Source of the DNA: Bacteroidota bacterium
GTDB lineage: Bacteria; Bacteroidota; Ignavibacteria; UBA10030
NCBI GenBank assembly: GCA_003453835.1
Contig: DMMN01000094.1
Span: 1-8,645 of the forward strand
DNA: 8,645 nucleotides
Direction: 5' to 3'
The notes under the pieces were generated by a model. That model did no database searches. It saw only the letters and a list, made by a program, of their open reading frames with translations, and was not told the DNA's origin. Position numbers and translations under genes: made by a program. Shown here piece by piece: positions 1 through 7,040 of this stretch (position 1 is the first letter of the stretch; every line of letters begins with the position of its first letter).

Positions 1-1674
1 AACAAATCGGGAGACAGGATTTTCATCTACACGCGGGAGGGGGAGAAGGTGGCGCTCGCCAGTCTCGGACTCAAGGGAGAAGAGCGGCGGGTGCATCTTC
101 TTTCCGAGAACGCGGAGACGTTTCTCCCCTCACCCAACGAACAATGGGTCGCCGTCGTAGAGCGCTTCAACGCCTACATCGCCGTCTTTCCTCCAACCGG
201 CCAGCCCGTGAACATCGGACCCACGACGACCGACTACCCCATCAAGCGTGTCACACGCGACGCGGCGCAGTACTTGAACTGGACAGCCGACAGCAAGAAA
301 CTGTTTTGGTCACTCGGACCGGAGCTCTTCTCACGCGATCTCACCAATACATTTGGATTCGTGGAAGGAGCGAAAGACACTCTCCAGGAGAAACCGGATA
401 GTGTGGGCCTCCCCATCGGTTTCCAGATCGACACGGATGTGCCGAGCGGGTCGATTGCACTCGTCGGCGCCACGGTGATCACGATGAAGGGAGATGAGGT
501 CCTCTCCAATGCAACGATCCTCGTCGAGAAGAACCGCATCAAGGCGATCGGTGCCTCGTCAGAAGTGACTGTTCCTCCCGACGCCAAACGGATCGACGTC
601 TCCGGCCATACCATTATGCCCGGGATGATCGACGTGCACGCGCATGGGAATTTTGGAGAGTGGTCGCCTTATACGAACTGGAGATACTATGCCAATCTTG
701 CGTTCGGCGTCACAACGATGCACGATCCCTCCGCAAGCACCGAGATGGTGTTCACCAACTCGGAGATGATCAACGCAGGATTGATGGTCGGCCCACGGGT
801 CTATTCGACGGGGACGATTCTGTATGGTGCCGAGGGTTCCTTCAAGGCCATCGTGAACAATTTCGATGAAGCCATGTCGCATCTGCGCAGGCTGAAAGCC
901 GTTGGGGCGTTTTCGGTCAAGAGCTACAACCAGCCGCGTCGCGACCAGCGTCAGCAGATCGTCGAAGCCGCAAGAAATTTGAAGATGATGGTAGTCCCGG
1001 AAGGAGGGTCCACATTCTTCTGGAACCTCTCGATGGTGCTGGACGGACATACCGGTGTTGAGCACAATCTGCCGATTGCTCCGCTCTACGACGATGTTGT
1101 TCGGTTGATTTCGAAATCAAAGACCGGACTGACACCGACGCTGATCGTGAACTATGGTGGACTTTCGGGCGAGTACTATTGGTATCAGAACACAAAGGTG
1201 TGGGAACACGAGCGGCTTCTGAAGTTCACACCCCGCGACCTCATCGATTCCCGTTCGCGGCGCCGGTTGATGGCGAACGAGGACGACTACTCGTACATGG
1301 AAACGTCAAAATCGCTGAAGCGTGTCATCGATGCCAAGGGGAAGGTACAGCTCGGCGCGCACGGCCAACTCCAGGGGCTGGGGGCTCATTGGGAGTTGTG
1401 GATGTTGCAGCAGGGCGGTATGACAACCCTCGAGGCTCTTCGATGTGCAACGCTCTACGGAGCCGAATATCTCGGCCTCGACAAAGATCTCGGTTCGCTT
1501 GAACCGGGCAAACTCGCCGATCTGATCGTGATGGAGAAGAATCCCGTGGAGAACATCCGCAACAGCGAGTTCATTAAGTATGTGATGAAGAACGGACGCA
1601 TGTACGATGGATGGACGGGGGATGAGATTGGCAATCATCCGCGGAAAAGGGTGAAGTTTCACTGGGAGGAGTAG
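1..1674 (+). CDS. Propeller-amidohydrolase fusion, 5' end cut off by the window
   Basis: The frame is open from base 1, so the gene starts upstream; the in-frame GTG at 49 lies inside the protein. 557 residues are visible, numbered from base 1. Residues 1 to about 135 read like the last blades of a TolB/WD40-like (PD40) propeller (short strands such as RIFIYTREG, QWVAVVERF, KKLFWSLG). From about 150 an amidohydrolase domain follows: ALVGATVITM, then PGMIDVHAHG with metal ligands His213 and His215, FSVKSYN with Lys307 as likely carbamylated bridging lysine, His350 and His355, GAHGQLQGLGAHWE, and the closing DLGSLEPGKLADLIVME. Family members hydrolyse C-N bonds in cyclic or peptide-like substrates, and such propeller fusions are often secreted; signal peptide and substrate cannot be seen here. 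His454 sits where many relatives carry the last metal-ligand Asp. The stop TAG is at 1672; no clear terminator follows. Domain call sure, substrate unknown. Confidence 0.9.
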   Translation, partial: NKSGDRIFIYTREGEKVALASLGLKGEERRVHLLSENAETFLPSPNEQWVAVVERFNAYIAVFPPTGQPVNIGPTTTDYPIKRVTRDAAQYLNWTADSKKLFWSLGPELFSRDLTNTFGFVEGAKDTLQEKPDSVGLPIGFQIDTDVPSGSIALVGATVITMKGDEVLSNATILVEKNRIKAIGASSEVTVPPDAKRIDVSGHTIMPGMIDVHAHGNFGEWSPYTNWRYYANLAFGVTTMHDPSASTEMVFTNSEMINAGLMVGPRVYSTGTILYGAEGSFKAIVNNFDEAMSHLRRLKAVGAFSVKSYNQPRRDQRQQIVEAARNLKMMVVPEGGSTFFWNLSMVLDGHTGVEHNLPIAPLYDDVVRLISKSKTGLTPTLIVNYGGLSGEYYWYQNTKVWEHERLLKFTPRDLIDSRSRRRLMANEDDYSYMETSKSLKRVIDAKGKVQLGAHGQLQGLGAHWELWMLQQGGMTTLEALRCATLYGAEYLGLDKDLGSLEPGKLADLIVMEKNPVENIRNSEFIKYVMKNGRMYDGWTGDEIGNHPRKRVKFHWEE

Positions 1675-1741
1675 CGGAGCGGCACGAGGCATCCGCAGGC
1701 AAAGAACTGCACGAGCAGGGCGCTGAAAAAGAAGAGAATCT

Positions 1742-1769
1742 GCCACCAAGATCACGAAGGCACGAAGAA
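1742..1769 (-). repeat. Degenerate CTTCGTG-type repeat, left arm
   Basis: The segment contains CACGAAG twice (1753-1759 and 1761-1767), giving a period of eight bases. Its reverse complement (GTGCCTTCGTGATCTTGGTGGC) resembles the forward segment at 1850-1875, so the two form an imperfect inverted pair of about 25 bases with an 80-base spacer. By hand alignment roughly 19 of 26 positions agree. Similar GTGxCTTx period-8 strings occur, as I recall, between genes of many environmental bacteria. Function is unknown. Confidence 0.5.
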
Positions 1770-1849
1770 CAGCCGGACGCGTAGTACAACAGATCCAGAA
1801 GCAACTGTCAAAACTCAAGGTCGATCGCTTCTCAGCTTCTTCCCAAAAC

Positions 1850-1875
1850 CCTTTGTGGCATGGTGCCTTTGTGGC
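1850..1875 (+). repeat. Degenerate CTTTGTGGC repeat, right arm
   Basis: CCTTTGTGGC is present twice without mismatch, at 1850-1859 and 1866-1875, a 10-base direct repeat with a 16-base period. The segment is the inverted partner of 1742-1769. It is also flanked by a 7-base inverted repeat, CTTCTCA at 1828-1834 and TGAGAAG at 1879-1885, which could close a larger stem around it. Confidence 0.5.
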
Positions 1876-1964
1876 GTATGAGAAGAGTTTTTCAGCATCC
1901 TGTTAGGCGAGAATGTCGGAATACGTACTCTCCCGACAAAAGATCGAATCAAAGTAACTGTTCA

Positions 1965-2089
1965 GCCCACGAAAGACCCCGACCGGAAAATTGTCGGGGC
2001 AGGCACGGAACACGCAGAATGATTTGTTTCAGCATAAGAGAGTTCTCTGATCGGTCCTAACGTTCGTGTAATTAGCGTGTTTCGTGGGC
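1965..2089. repeat. Second inverted repeat set, GCGTGTTTCGTGGGC type
   Basis: GCCCACGAAA at 1965-1974 is the exact reverse complement of TTTCGTGGGC at 2080-2089. Inside lies GGCACGGAACACGCAGAAT (2002-2020), whose reverse complement nearly matches ATTAGCGTGTTTCGTGGG at 2071-2088 with one gap. The right copy also contains TTCGTG at 2063-2068, so the unit itself looks internally repetitive. The set therefore consists of one right-hand copy and two inverted left-hand pieces. It could fold into a large hairpin upstream of the oxidoreductase gene, or be a decayed repetitive extragenic element. Confidence 0.5.
1977..1999. other. Perfect 7-bp hairpin
   Basis: CCCCGAC (1977-1983) pairs perfectly with GTCGGGG (1993-1999) across a 9-base AT-rich loop. 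No T-run follows on either strand, so it is not a standard intrinsic terminator. It lies within the second inverted repeat set, and its GC-rich stem suggests a structured RNA or DNA element. A role as transcript end or stabiliser is only a guess. Confidence 0.45.
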
Positions 2090-2127
2090 GATTAGTCAAG
2101 CGAAGCAGTTGCGAATCAAAGTATCCC

Positions 2128-2134
2128 GGGAGGA
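2128..2134 (+). promoter_or_regulatory. Ribosome binding site of the oxidoreductase
   Basis: GGGAGGA lies six bases before the ATG at 2141 and fixes that start. A second ATG at 2134 is in another frame and overlaps the site itself, so it is unlikely to be used. Confidence 0.75.
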
Positions 2135-2140
2135 TGGCGC

Positions 2141-3115
2141 ATGAAGGCAATTGTGTACGAAAGATACGGGCCTCCCGAAGTGCTCGTGTTGAAGGAAGTC
2201 GAAAAGCCCACACCCAAGGATCATGAAGTCCTCATAAGAATACATGCGACAACAGTGACGTCCGGTGATTGGAGAGTACGAAGTCTCAACGTGCCTCCCG
2301 GCTTCGGGCTTCTCTCGCGTTTGTTCTTTGGAGTCTCGAGACCGAGGCAGCCTATTTTGGGAACAGAGCTTGCCGGTGAGATTGAGTCGGTCGGCAACGA
2401 CGTAAGTAAATTCAAGGTCGGTGACCATGTCTTTGCGTTTTGCGGTGCCGGAATGGGTTGTTATGCGGAGTACCGATGTATAGCGGAAGACGGCGCATTG
2501 GCCCTGAAACCTCGGAACTTAACCTTCGATGAAGCTGCCGCATTGTCTTTTGGCGGAACAACTGCGTTGAATTTCCTCAGAAGAGGAAAACTACGGAGCG
2601 GGGAGCGAGTACTTGTCAACGGCGCTTCCGGGGGCGTCGGGACCGCTGCGATACAGCTTGCCAGGCACTTTGGTGCAGACATAACGGGGGTGTGCAGCAC
2701 CACAAACGTGGAGTTGGTGAAATCTCTGGGCGCCACTTACGTCATCGACTACACCAAAGAGGATTTCACGCAAAACGGTGAAACCTATGACCTCATTGTC
2801 GATACTGTCGGCACGGCCCCCTTCTCCCGTTGCAGAGATTCCCTGAAGGAAGCAGGACGCCTTCTTCTGGTTCTCGGCGGGCTGCCCGACTTGCTTCAGA
2901 TTCCATGGGTGTCGATGACGAGCAGCAAGAAGATCATCGGTGGGCCGGCATCCGAGCGCGCGGAGGATTTGCGTTTCCTCGCGGAGCTGGCTCAGTCGGG
3001 GGAATTCAGACCGGTCATTGATCGACGCTATCCGTTCGAGCAGATCGTCGAGGCTCACCGCTACGTAGACACCGGGCGCAAGAGGGGAAATGTGGTCATA
3101 ACTTTGACATCGTGA
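2141..3115 (+). CDS. Zinc-independent MDR oxidoreductase, quinone reductase type
   Basis: The 324-residue protein has the usual length of the quinone oxidoreductase branch of the medium-chain dehydrogenase/reductase superfamily. The N-terminal GroES-like half runs to about residue 120 (MKAIVYERYGPPEVL, EVLIRIHATTVTSGDWR, GTELAGEIESVG at 74-85, VGDHVFAF at 93-100). The Rossmann half begins near 125 and carries the nucleotide-binding loop NGASGGVGT at 160-168. The catalytic zinc His of true alcohol dehydrogenases (GHE) is replaced by Thr in GTELAG, and the four-Cys structural zinc loop is absent, so the enzyme should work without zinc. It most likely reduces quinones or enones with NAD(P)H in the cytosol; the real substrate cannot be read from the sequence. 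It appears to be a single-gene unit with repeat-rich DNA before it. Family call sure, exact substrate not. Confidence 0.92.
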   Translation: MKAIVYERYGPPEVLVLKEVEKPTPKDHEVLIRIHATTVTSGDWRVRSLNVPPGFGLLSRLFFGVSRPRQPILGTELAGEIESVGNDVSKFKVGDHVFAFCGAGMGCYAEYRCIAEDGALALKPRNLTFDEAAALSFGGTTALNFLRRGKLRSGERVLVNGASGGVGTAAIQLARHFGADITGVCSTTNVELVKSLGATYVIDYTKEDFTQNGETYDLIVDTVGTAPFSRCRDSLKEAGRLLLVLGGLPDLLQIPWVSMTSSKKIIGGPASERAEDLRFLAELAQSGEFRPVIDRRYPFEQIVEAHRYVDTGRKRGNVVITLTS

Positions 3116-3372
3116 AAACTGAACAAGGGAATCCCGGTCACCCACGCATCGGCTGGTGAGGCATCTCTCAATAAGGCACTACGGCCGGTGTTTCCGGGCG
3201 GCAAGAAACAACGCCGTCCTTTTCCGTAACGGCATCAGTGATGCTGTGACTGCATCGAAGTTCCCTTCAAGGGTGCGAGGGAGGTCGAGAGGGGAGGCCG
3301 TCGCTTGTTCGCTGTCTCCGCCTCCCGCTTTTCACGGCTGCAGACCAAGTAACGAACAACCAGGAGGACGCA
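3116..3372. other. Leader region of bTHX with alternative hairpins
   Basis: I see no gene in these 257 bases. GCATC (3232-3236), GATGC (3240-3244) and GCATC (3252-3256) alternate, so the middle element can pair with either neighbour; the first pairing extends to GCATCA/TGATGC (3232-3237 with 3239-3244), but around a one-base spacer that would cost pairs in RNA. Further down GGGAGGC (3292-3298) pairs perfectly with GCCTCCC (3320-3326) around a 21-base loop, followed by GCTTTT. The latter could be a weak terminator or part of a 5' leader. No promoter could be assigned with confidence. Confidence 0.35.
3362..3368 (+). promoter_or_regulatory. Strong Shine-Dalgarno sequence of bTHX
   Basis: AGGAGGA stands four bases before the ATG at 3373. 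The near-perfect match to the 16S rRNA 3' end supports translation of the very short gene behind it and fixes its start. Confidence 0.8.
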
Positions 3373-3501
3373 ATGGGTAAAGGAGATGGACGCTCGCGGC
3401 GGAGCAAAATCTGGCGCGGCACGCACGGAAAAACTCGACCGAGAAAGAAGAGAAAGAACCGCGCGCACAGACGGAAACCGAAGCCGCAAACGGTCGGATA
3501 G
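3373..3501 (+). CDS. Small-subunit ribosomal protein bTHX (Thx family)
   Basis: This 42-residue gene is too short for many gene finders. The product begins [20 protein letters not shown] and continues TRPRKKRK, which matches the hallmark pattern of ribosomal protein Thx (MGKGD, then K-I-[WF]-R-G-[ST], then G-K-[ST]-R-P-[RK]-K). Known members sit at the head of the 30S subunit, where their basic residues bind 16S rRNA and stabilise the assembly; the family is known from Thermus and from Bacteroidota and some other phyla. The protein is extremely basic, with about 18 Lys/Arg, and ends in a lysine/proline tail (KPKPQTVG), longer than the 27-residue Thermus version. The start is fixed by a strong AGGAGGA four bases upstream. 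It stands alone, not in a ribosomal protein operon, between an oxidoreductase and a DinB gene. I am confident of the family from the sequence pattern. Confidence 0.9.
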   Translation: MGKGDGRSRRSKIWRGTHGKTRPRKKRKNRAHRRKPKPQTVG

Positions 3502-3739
3502 AGGAGCGGAAAAGACGTCGGAGTTCTGTGGGTCGGATTCCTCGGCGGCCTCTGTACCCAATCAAGTCGGCTGACCGATAGGGCTTCGGATTTCGATTCT
3601 CCAGGGGAGCCTTCAAACCCAACTCCCTCCTACGGCTCGAACCGGGCGAACGGACATTGCTACATCCGCAAGATTCTCACCAGACGTCTGAGGGGGAGGA
3701 GATCTTTTTCTTGCCATTCACTCTGTCGGACAAATAGAG
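3502..3739. other. Spacer between bTHX and the DinB gene
   Basis: No gene is supported in these 238 bases. A possible stem near the end pairs AAGATTCTC (3670-3678) with GAGATCTT (3699-3706) with one bulged T, around the perfect palindrome CAGACGTCTG (3681-3690), and is followed by TTTCTT. It could act as an AT-rich terminator for bTHX or belong to the leader of the DinB gene. I searched the stretch for tRNA-like arms and found none that pair properly. Confidence 0.3.
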
Positions 3740-4228
3740 ATGAAAACAAAACGAATCGATCCGGAAATTCAACTCTCGCTCGATCTCGTCAACGAGGGAT
3801 ATAGGAAGAAAGCCTGGCACGGTCCGAACCTTCGCGGCTCCGTGCGGGGACTCACCCCCCAGGAGGCTGCGTGGCGCCCGGCTGCAAACCGGCATAACAT
3901 CTGGGAGAATGTGGTACACTGCGCGTATTGGAAGTATATCGTCCGGCGCAGAATCCTCGGCGAGAAGAAGGGCTCCTTTCCACTCAAGGGCAGCAACTGG
4001 TTCGCACGTCCCGAGATTGCCTCGGCCCGGGCTTGGGAACAAGACCTTGAGTTACTCGAGACGTGCCACCGGACGATGTACGAAGCAATCGCCGGCTTAC
4101 GGGCCACCGACCTCCTCGTCATTCCCAAAGGAAGCACGGTGAGCAACGCGAACATTATCCGCGGGATTGCATCGCACGACATCTATCATGCAGGTCAGAT
4201 TCAGTTGCTGAAGAGACTCATGAGGTAG
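3740..4228 (+). CDS. DinB-like four-helix metal-binding protein
   Basis: The 162-residue product matches the DinB/YfiT-like four-helix bundle (DinB_2 type) in length and motif order. The metal triad is visible: His60 in the early helix (WENVVHCAYWKYIV) and the pair His146 and His150 in the last part (SHDIYHAGQIQLLKRL). These three histidines usually bind a divalent metal such as Ni or Zn. Members include damage-inducible proteins and thiol-dependent transferases (for example bacillithiol or mycothiol S-transferases), but nothing here fixes the substrate. No signal peptide is seen, so it should be cytosolic. The ribosome binding site before ATG 3740 is poor (only AGAG directly upstream), so expression may be low or the start may differ; the sequence reads smoothly from this ATG. 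An 8-bp hairpin spans its stop codon. Confidence 0.85.
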   Translation: MKTKRIDPEIQLSLDLVNEGYRKKAWHGPNLRGSVRGLTPQEAAWRPAANRHNIWENVVHCAYWKYIVRRRILGEKKGSFPLKGSNWFARPEIASARAWEQDLELLETCHRTMYEAIAGLRATDLLVIPKGSTVSNANIIRGIASHDIYHAGQIQLLKRLMR

Positions 4229-4237
4229 TTCATGAGT
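4216..4237. terminator. Hairpin across the DinB stop codon
   Basis: ACTCATGA (4216-4223) and TCATGAGT (4230-4237) are perfect inverted repeats around the 6-base loop GGTAGT, and the TAG stop (4226-4228) lies in the loop. The stem is not GC-rich and is followed by AACCTTCCCTGATTTCTTG rather than a clean T-run, so termination would be weak at best. It may instead protect the mRNA end or be coincidental. Confidence 0.3.
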
Positions 4238-4293
4238 AACCTTCCCTGATTTCTTGTCTGTACTCCCCTCACCTCTTCTTGAAAGGATTCTCG

Positions 4294-6909
4294 ATGAAAA
4301 GAGCATCTCGCGTTTCCCTTCGGCTCATCGTTCTGGTCTCCCTTTTTCTCCTCTGCTTCACATGGCAAAGCAACACCCAAGTCAAGCTCAGCTACTACCT
4401 TCCCTCAGACGTTCAATACGATCCCAGGATTCCAACACCTGAGTCCTTCTTCGGCTTCCAGGTGGGCGAGTGGCATCTGAGTCCCGACCAAATCCACGCA
4501 TACATGAAGGTCCTCGATGTGGCAAGTGACCGAATTACGATGGCGTCCATGGGAAGAACCTACGAGCAACGTCAGATGTGGCTTCTGACCATCACATCGC
4601 CGGAGAACCACAAGAGGATCGAGGCTATCAAGCAACAGCATAGCGCCCTCACCGATCCTGCACGATCCTCTTCACTCAATATCGACGTGATGCCCGTCTT
4701 CGTCTGGATGGGCTACAGCGTGCATGGGAACGAACCGAGCGGCGCGAACTCCTCTGTGCTTGTCGCTTACCACCTTGCCGCTGCTCAGGGCCCGGAGATC
4801 GAAAGGCAATTGAAGGAAGCAGTCATCTTGCTCAATCCGTCCATCAATCCCGACGGCTTGAACCGATTCGCTACGTGGGCAAACATGCACAAAGGAAAGC
4901 AGCCCGTTGCCGATCCGGGCAGCCGAGAGCACAACGAAGCCTGGCCTGGAGGCAGGACAAATCATTACTGGTTCGATCTCAATCGCGATTGGATGCCGCT
5001 GCAACACCCGGAGAGCCGGGCACGATTGGAGAAGTACTATGAGTGGAGACCGAACGTCTTGACGGACCACCACGAGATGGGAACGAACTCGACGTTCTTC
5101 TTTCAGCCGGGTGTCCCTTCCAGGAATAATCCGCTTGGCATGAAACGAGTTGCAGAGTTGACAGAGGCAATCGGCCAATACCATGCGAAGGCGCTGAACC
5201 GGATCGGATCGCTCTACTACACGAAGGAAGGGTACGACGATTTCTACATCGGCAAAGGTTCGTCGTATCCGGATATCACCGGGTGTGTAGGGATCCTGTT
5301 TGAGCAGGCGAGCTCGCGAGGCCACATCCAAGAGAGTACATCGATGGACGTGACGTTTCCCTTTACCATCCGAAACCAGTTTACGACATCCCTTTCGTCG
5401 CTGAAGGCGAGCGTCGACTTGAGGAAAGAACTCCTCTCACTCCAGCGCGACTTCTATGCGTCTTCTCTGAAGGAAGCGGAGAAGGCGCAGGTCAAGGGAT
5501 ATGTCTTCGGATCCGCCGGCGACCCGGCGCGGTCTCACCATCTGCTCGAAATCCTTCGCCGCCATCAAATCCAGGTTCACGAGCTGGCGAAGCCGGTCCG
5601 GGCCGATAGCAAAGACTTTGACCCGGGGATATCGTACATCATTCCGTCAAATCAGCCTCAGTTCCGATTGCTTATGGCACTCTTTGAGAAACGGACAACG
5701 TTTGACGACAGCCTGTTCTACGACGTTTCCTCGTGGACTCTGCCGCTTGCATTCGATCTTCCATACGCCGAGCTGAAAGTAGTAACGCGCGATCTCCTCG
5801 GCAAGCCCGTCGACGACCATCCCTTCCCCTCAGGAGCCATAGTTGGAGGAACGAGCAACTACGCGTATGTTTTCGAATGGAAGGACTACTACGCTCCCCG
5901 CGCGTTGTATCGATTGCTGAAAGAGAAGATCAAAGCCAAAGTCGCAACGAGACCTTTTGTTGCGATGACGGTAGACGGCAAGCGGAGCTTCTCGTATGGA
6001 ACAATCTTGATCCCGCTTGGTATCCAGCAAGAGCCGCCGGAAAAGATCTTCGCACTGCTGGAGCGGGCGGCACGAGAGGATGCGGTGACCGTTTACTCGC
6101 TGCAGACGGGTCTCAGCGAGGGGGGAGTTGATCTTGGCAGCGCAGGCTTTGTGCCACTCGAATTCCCAAAGATTGCTCTCGTCGTCGGTACCGGTGTCTT
6201 ATCGTCCGATATTGGTGAGGCGTGGCACCTTCTGGACCATCGATTCCAAATGGACGTGAGCCTCGTGGAGACAAACAACATCTCCAGGACAAGCCTGGAT
6301 CGGTACACTTGTATTGTCATGGCAGGTGGAATGTACGGCTCATTGGATTCCTCAGTCAGCGTGGCGCTGCGGCGATGGATTGAGAACGGCGGAACGCTCA
6401 TCGCCATGGAGCAGGCGGCAGAATGGGCCCTCAACACTCGACTGGCCACAGGAAAGATCAGGAAGGCAGAGCCTTCAAAGAGAGACACCGTTGTCGTGCG
6501 AAGAGCGTACGCGGACGAGGACAAGTACTCTGGTGCACTGAGCATCCCCGGAACAATCTTTGAGGTCGGCTACGACAAGACTCATCCACTTCTGTACGGC
6601 TACTCGGATTCTCTTCTCAGTGTCTTTCGAGGCAATGCGATCTTCCTCGATCCGTCGAAGAACCCGTATGCAACACCGCTGCTCTATACATCCAAACCAC
6701 TCAAAGCGGGCTACCTCCACGTGGAATACGATCGGCTCGCAAAGAACTCCGCGGCAATCGTGGTCAGCGGCCTGCGACAGGGACGGGTCGTCTTGATGGC
6801 CGATAACCCGATCTTCCGGGCCTTCTGGTTTGGAACAAGCAAGCTGTTTTTGAACGGTGTCTTTTTTGGACCCGTCATTCGTGCAAGCTCCGTTCGTGGG
6901 GATGAATGA
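4294..6909 (+). CDS. Secreted M14-family zinc carboxypeptidase-like protein
   Basis: I place the start at ATG 4294, after GAAAGGA (4281-4287), rather than at the TTG at 4279. The 871-residue product opens with a signal peptide (MKRASRVSLR, then LIVLVSLFLLCFTW; cleavage probably near residue 29). No lipobox is present, since Cys21 follows Leu-Leu. The M14 domain spans about 50-390: zinc ligands His144 and Glu147 in SVHGNEPSG, substrate-binding NPDGLNR (185-191), third zinc ligand His259 or His260 in TDHHEMG, and catalytic Glu337 in LFEQASSRG. All key residues are present, so it should be active. Residues 626-712 form a class I glutamine amidotransferase-like fold (KIALVVGTGV, IVMAGGMY, WIENGGTLIAMEQ) without evident catalytic role. 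Such proteins cut C-terminal residues from peptides outside the cytoplasm. It is probably first in an operon with the GNAT and MOSC genes. The exact specificity is unknown. Confidence 0.92.
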   Translation: MKRASRVSLRLIVLVSLFLLCFTWQSNTQVKLSYYLPSDVQYDPRIPTPESFFGFQVGEWHLSPDQIHAYMKVLDVASDRITMASMGRTYEQRQMWLLTITSPENHKRIEAIKQQHSALTDPARSSSLNIDVMPVFVWMGYSVHGNEPSGANSSVLVAYHLAAAQGPEIERQLKEAVILLNPSINPDGLNRFATWANMHKGKQPVADPGSREHNEAWPGGRTNHYWFDLNRDWMPLQHPESRARLEKYYEWRPNVLTDHHEMGTNSTFFFQPGVPSRNNPLGMKRVAELTEAIGQYHAKALNRIGSLYYTKEGYDDFYIGKGSSYPDITGCVGILFEQASSRGHIQESTSMDVTFPFTIRNQFTTSLSSLKASVDLRKELLSLQRDFYASSLKEAEKAQVKGYVFGSAGDPARSHHLLEILRRHQIQVHELAKPVRADSKDFDPGISYIIPSNQPQFRLLMALFEKRTTFDDSLFYDVSSWTLPLAFDLPYAELKVVTRDLLGKPVDDHPFPSGAIVGGTSNYAYVFEWKDYYAPRALYRLLKEKIKAKVATRPFVAMTVDGKRSFSYGTILIPLGIQQEPPEKIFALLERAAREDAVTVYSLQTGLSEGGVDLGSAGFVPLEFPKIALVVGTGVLSSDIGEAWHLLDHRFQMDVSLVETNNISRTSLDRYTCIVMAGGMYGSLDSSVSVALRRWIENGGTLIAMEQAAEWALNTRLATGKIRKAEPSKRDTVVVRRAYADEDKYSGALSIPGTIFEVGYDKTHPLLYGYSDSLLSVFRGNAIFLDPSKNPYATPLLYTSKPLKAGYLHVEYDRLAKNSAAIVVSGLRQGRVVLMADNPIFRAFWFGTSKLFLNGVFFGPVIRASSVRGDE

Positions 6910-7040
6910 AAGTTGGAGATTTCGCATCTGTTCTTGGCCCCTTTAAGGCAACTGCAGAGGCAAGATATCGACGACATTCTCAAGACGTCTTCAGTCAACT
7001 TCGTCACGCCTGTGATATCTTCGAGCTGCCGAGTATTGCG

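Larger units (their letters stand above)
1675..2140. other. 466-base gene-free gap with degenerate repeats
   Basis: No reading frame here has a start codon with a ribosome binding site and coding-like composition. The gap contains two families of short degenerate repeats in inverted orientation (listed separately), a 7-bp hairpin at 1977-1999, and the ribosome binding site of the next gene at its right end (GGGAGGA, 2128-2134). I see no convincing sigma70 or Bacteroidota-type promoter and no U-tailed terminator. The repeats suggest an intergenic spacer where repetitive elements accumulate rather than a lost gene. Confidence 0.6.

Noticed and set aside
1727..1898. Open frame across the first repeat pair, coding for about 56 residues
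   Set aside because: It has no ATG, GTG or TTG start with a ribosome binding site, and it is built largely from the repeat arms, so it is most likely a chance frame.
3235..3622. Minus-strand open frames over the bTHX region
   Set aside because: They are the mirror of the Arg/Lys-rich bTHX gene and GC-rich spacer, with no ribosome binding site or recognisable domain.
3581..3660. tRNA- or tmRNA-like strings (GATTTCGATTC, GGCTCGAACC) after bTHX
   Set aside because: The flanking bases do not form a T-arm stem, and no matching acceptor or anticodon arm exists at the right distance on either strand.
3582..3737. 51 open codons ending in TAG just before the DinB gene, with protein-like composition
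   Set aside because: It follows an in-frame stop directly, has no ATG or ribosome binding site, and shows no recognisable domain. A gene remnant cannot be excluded but is not supported.
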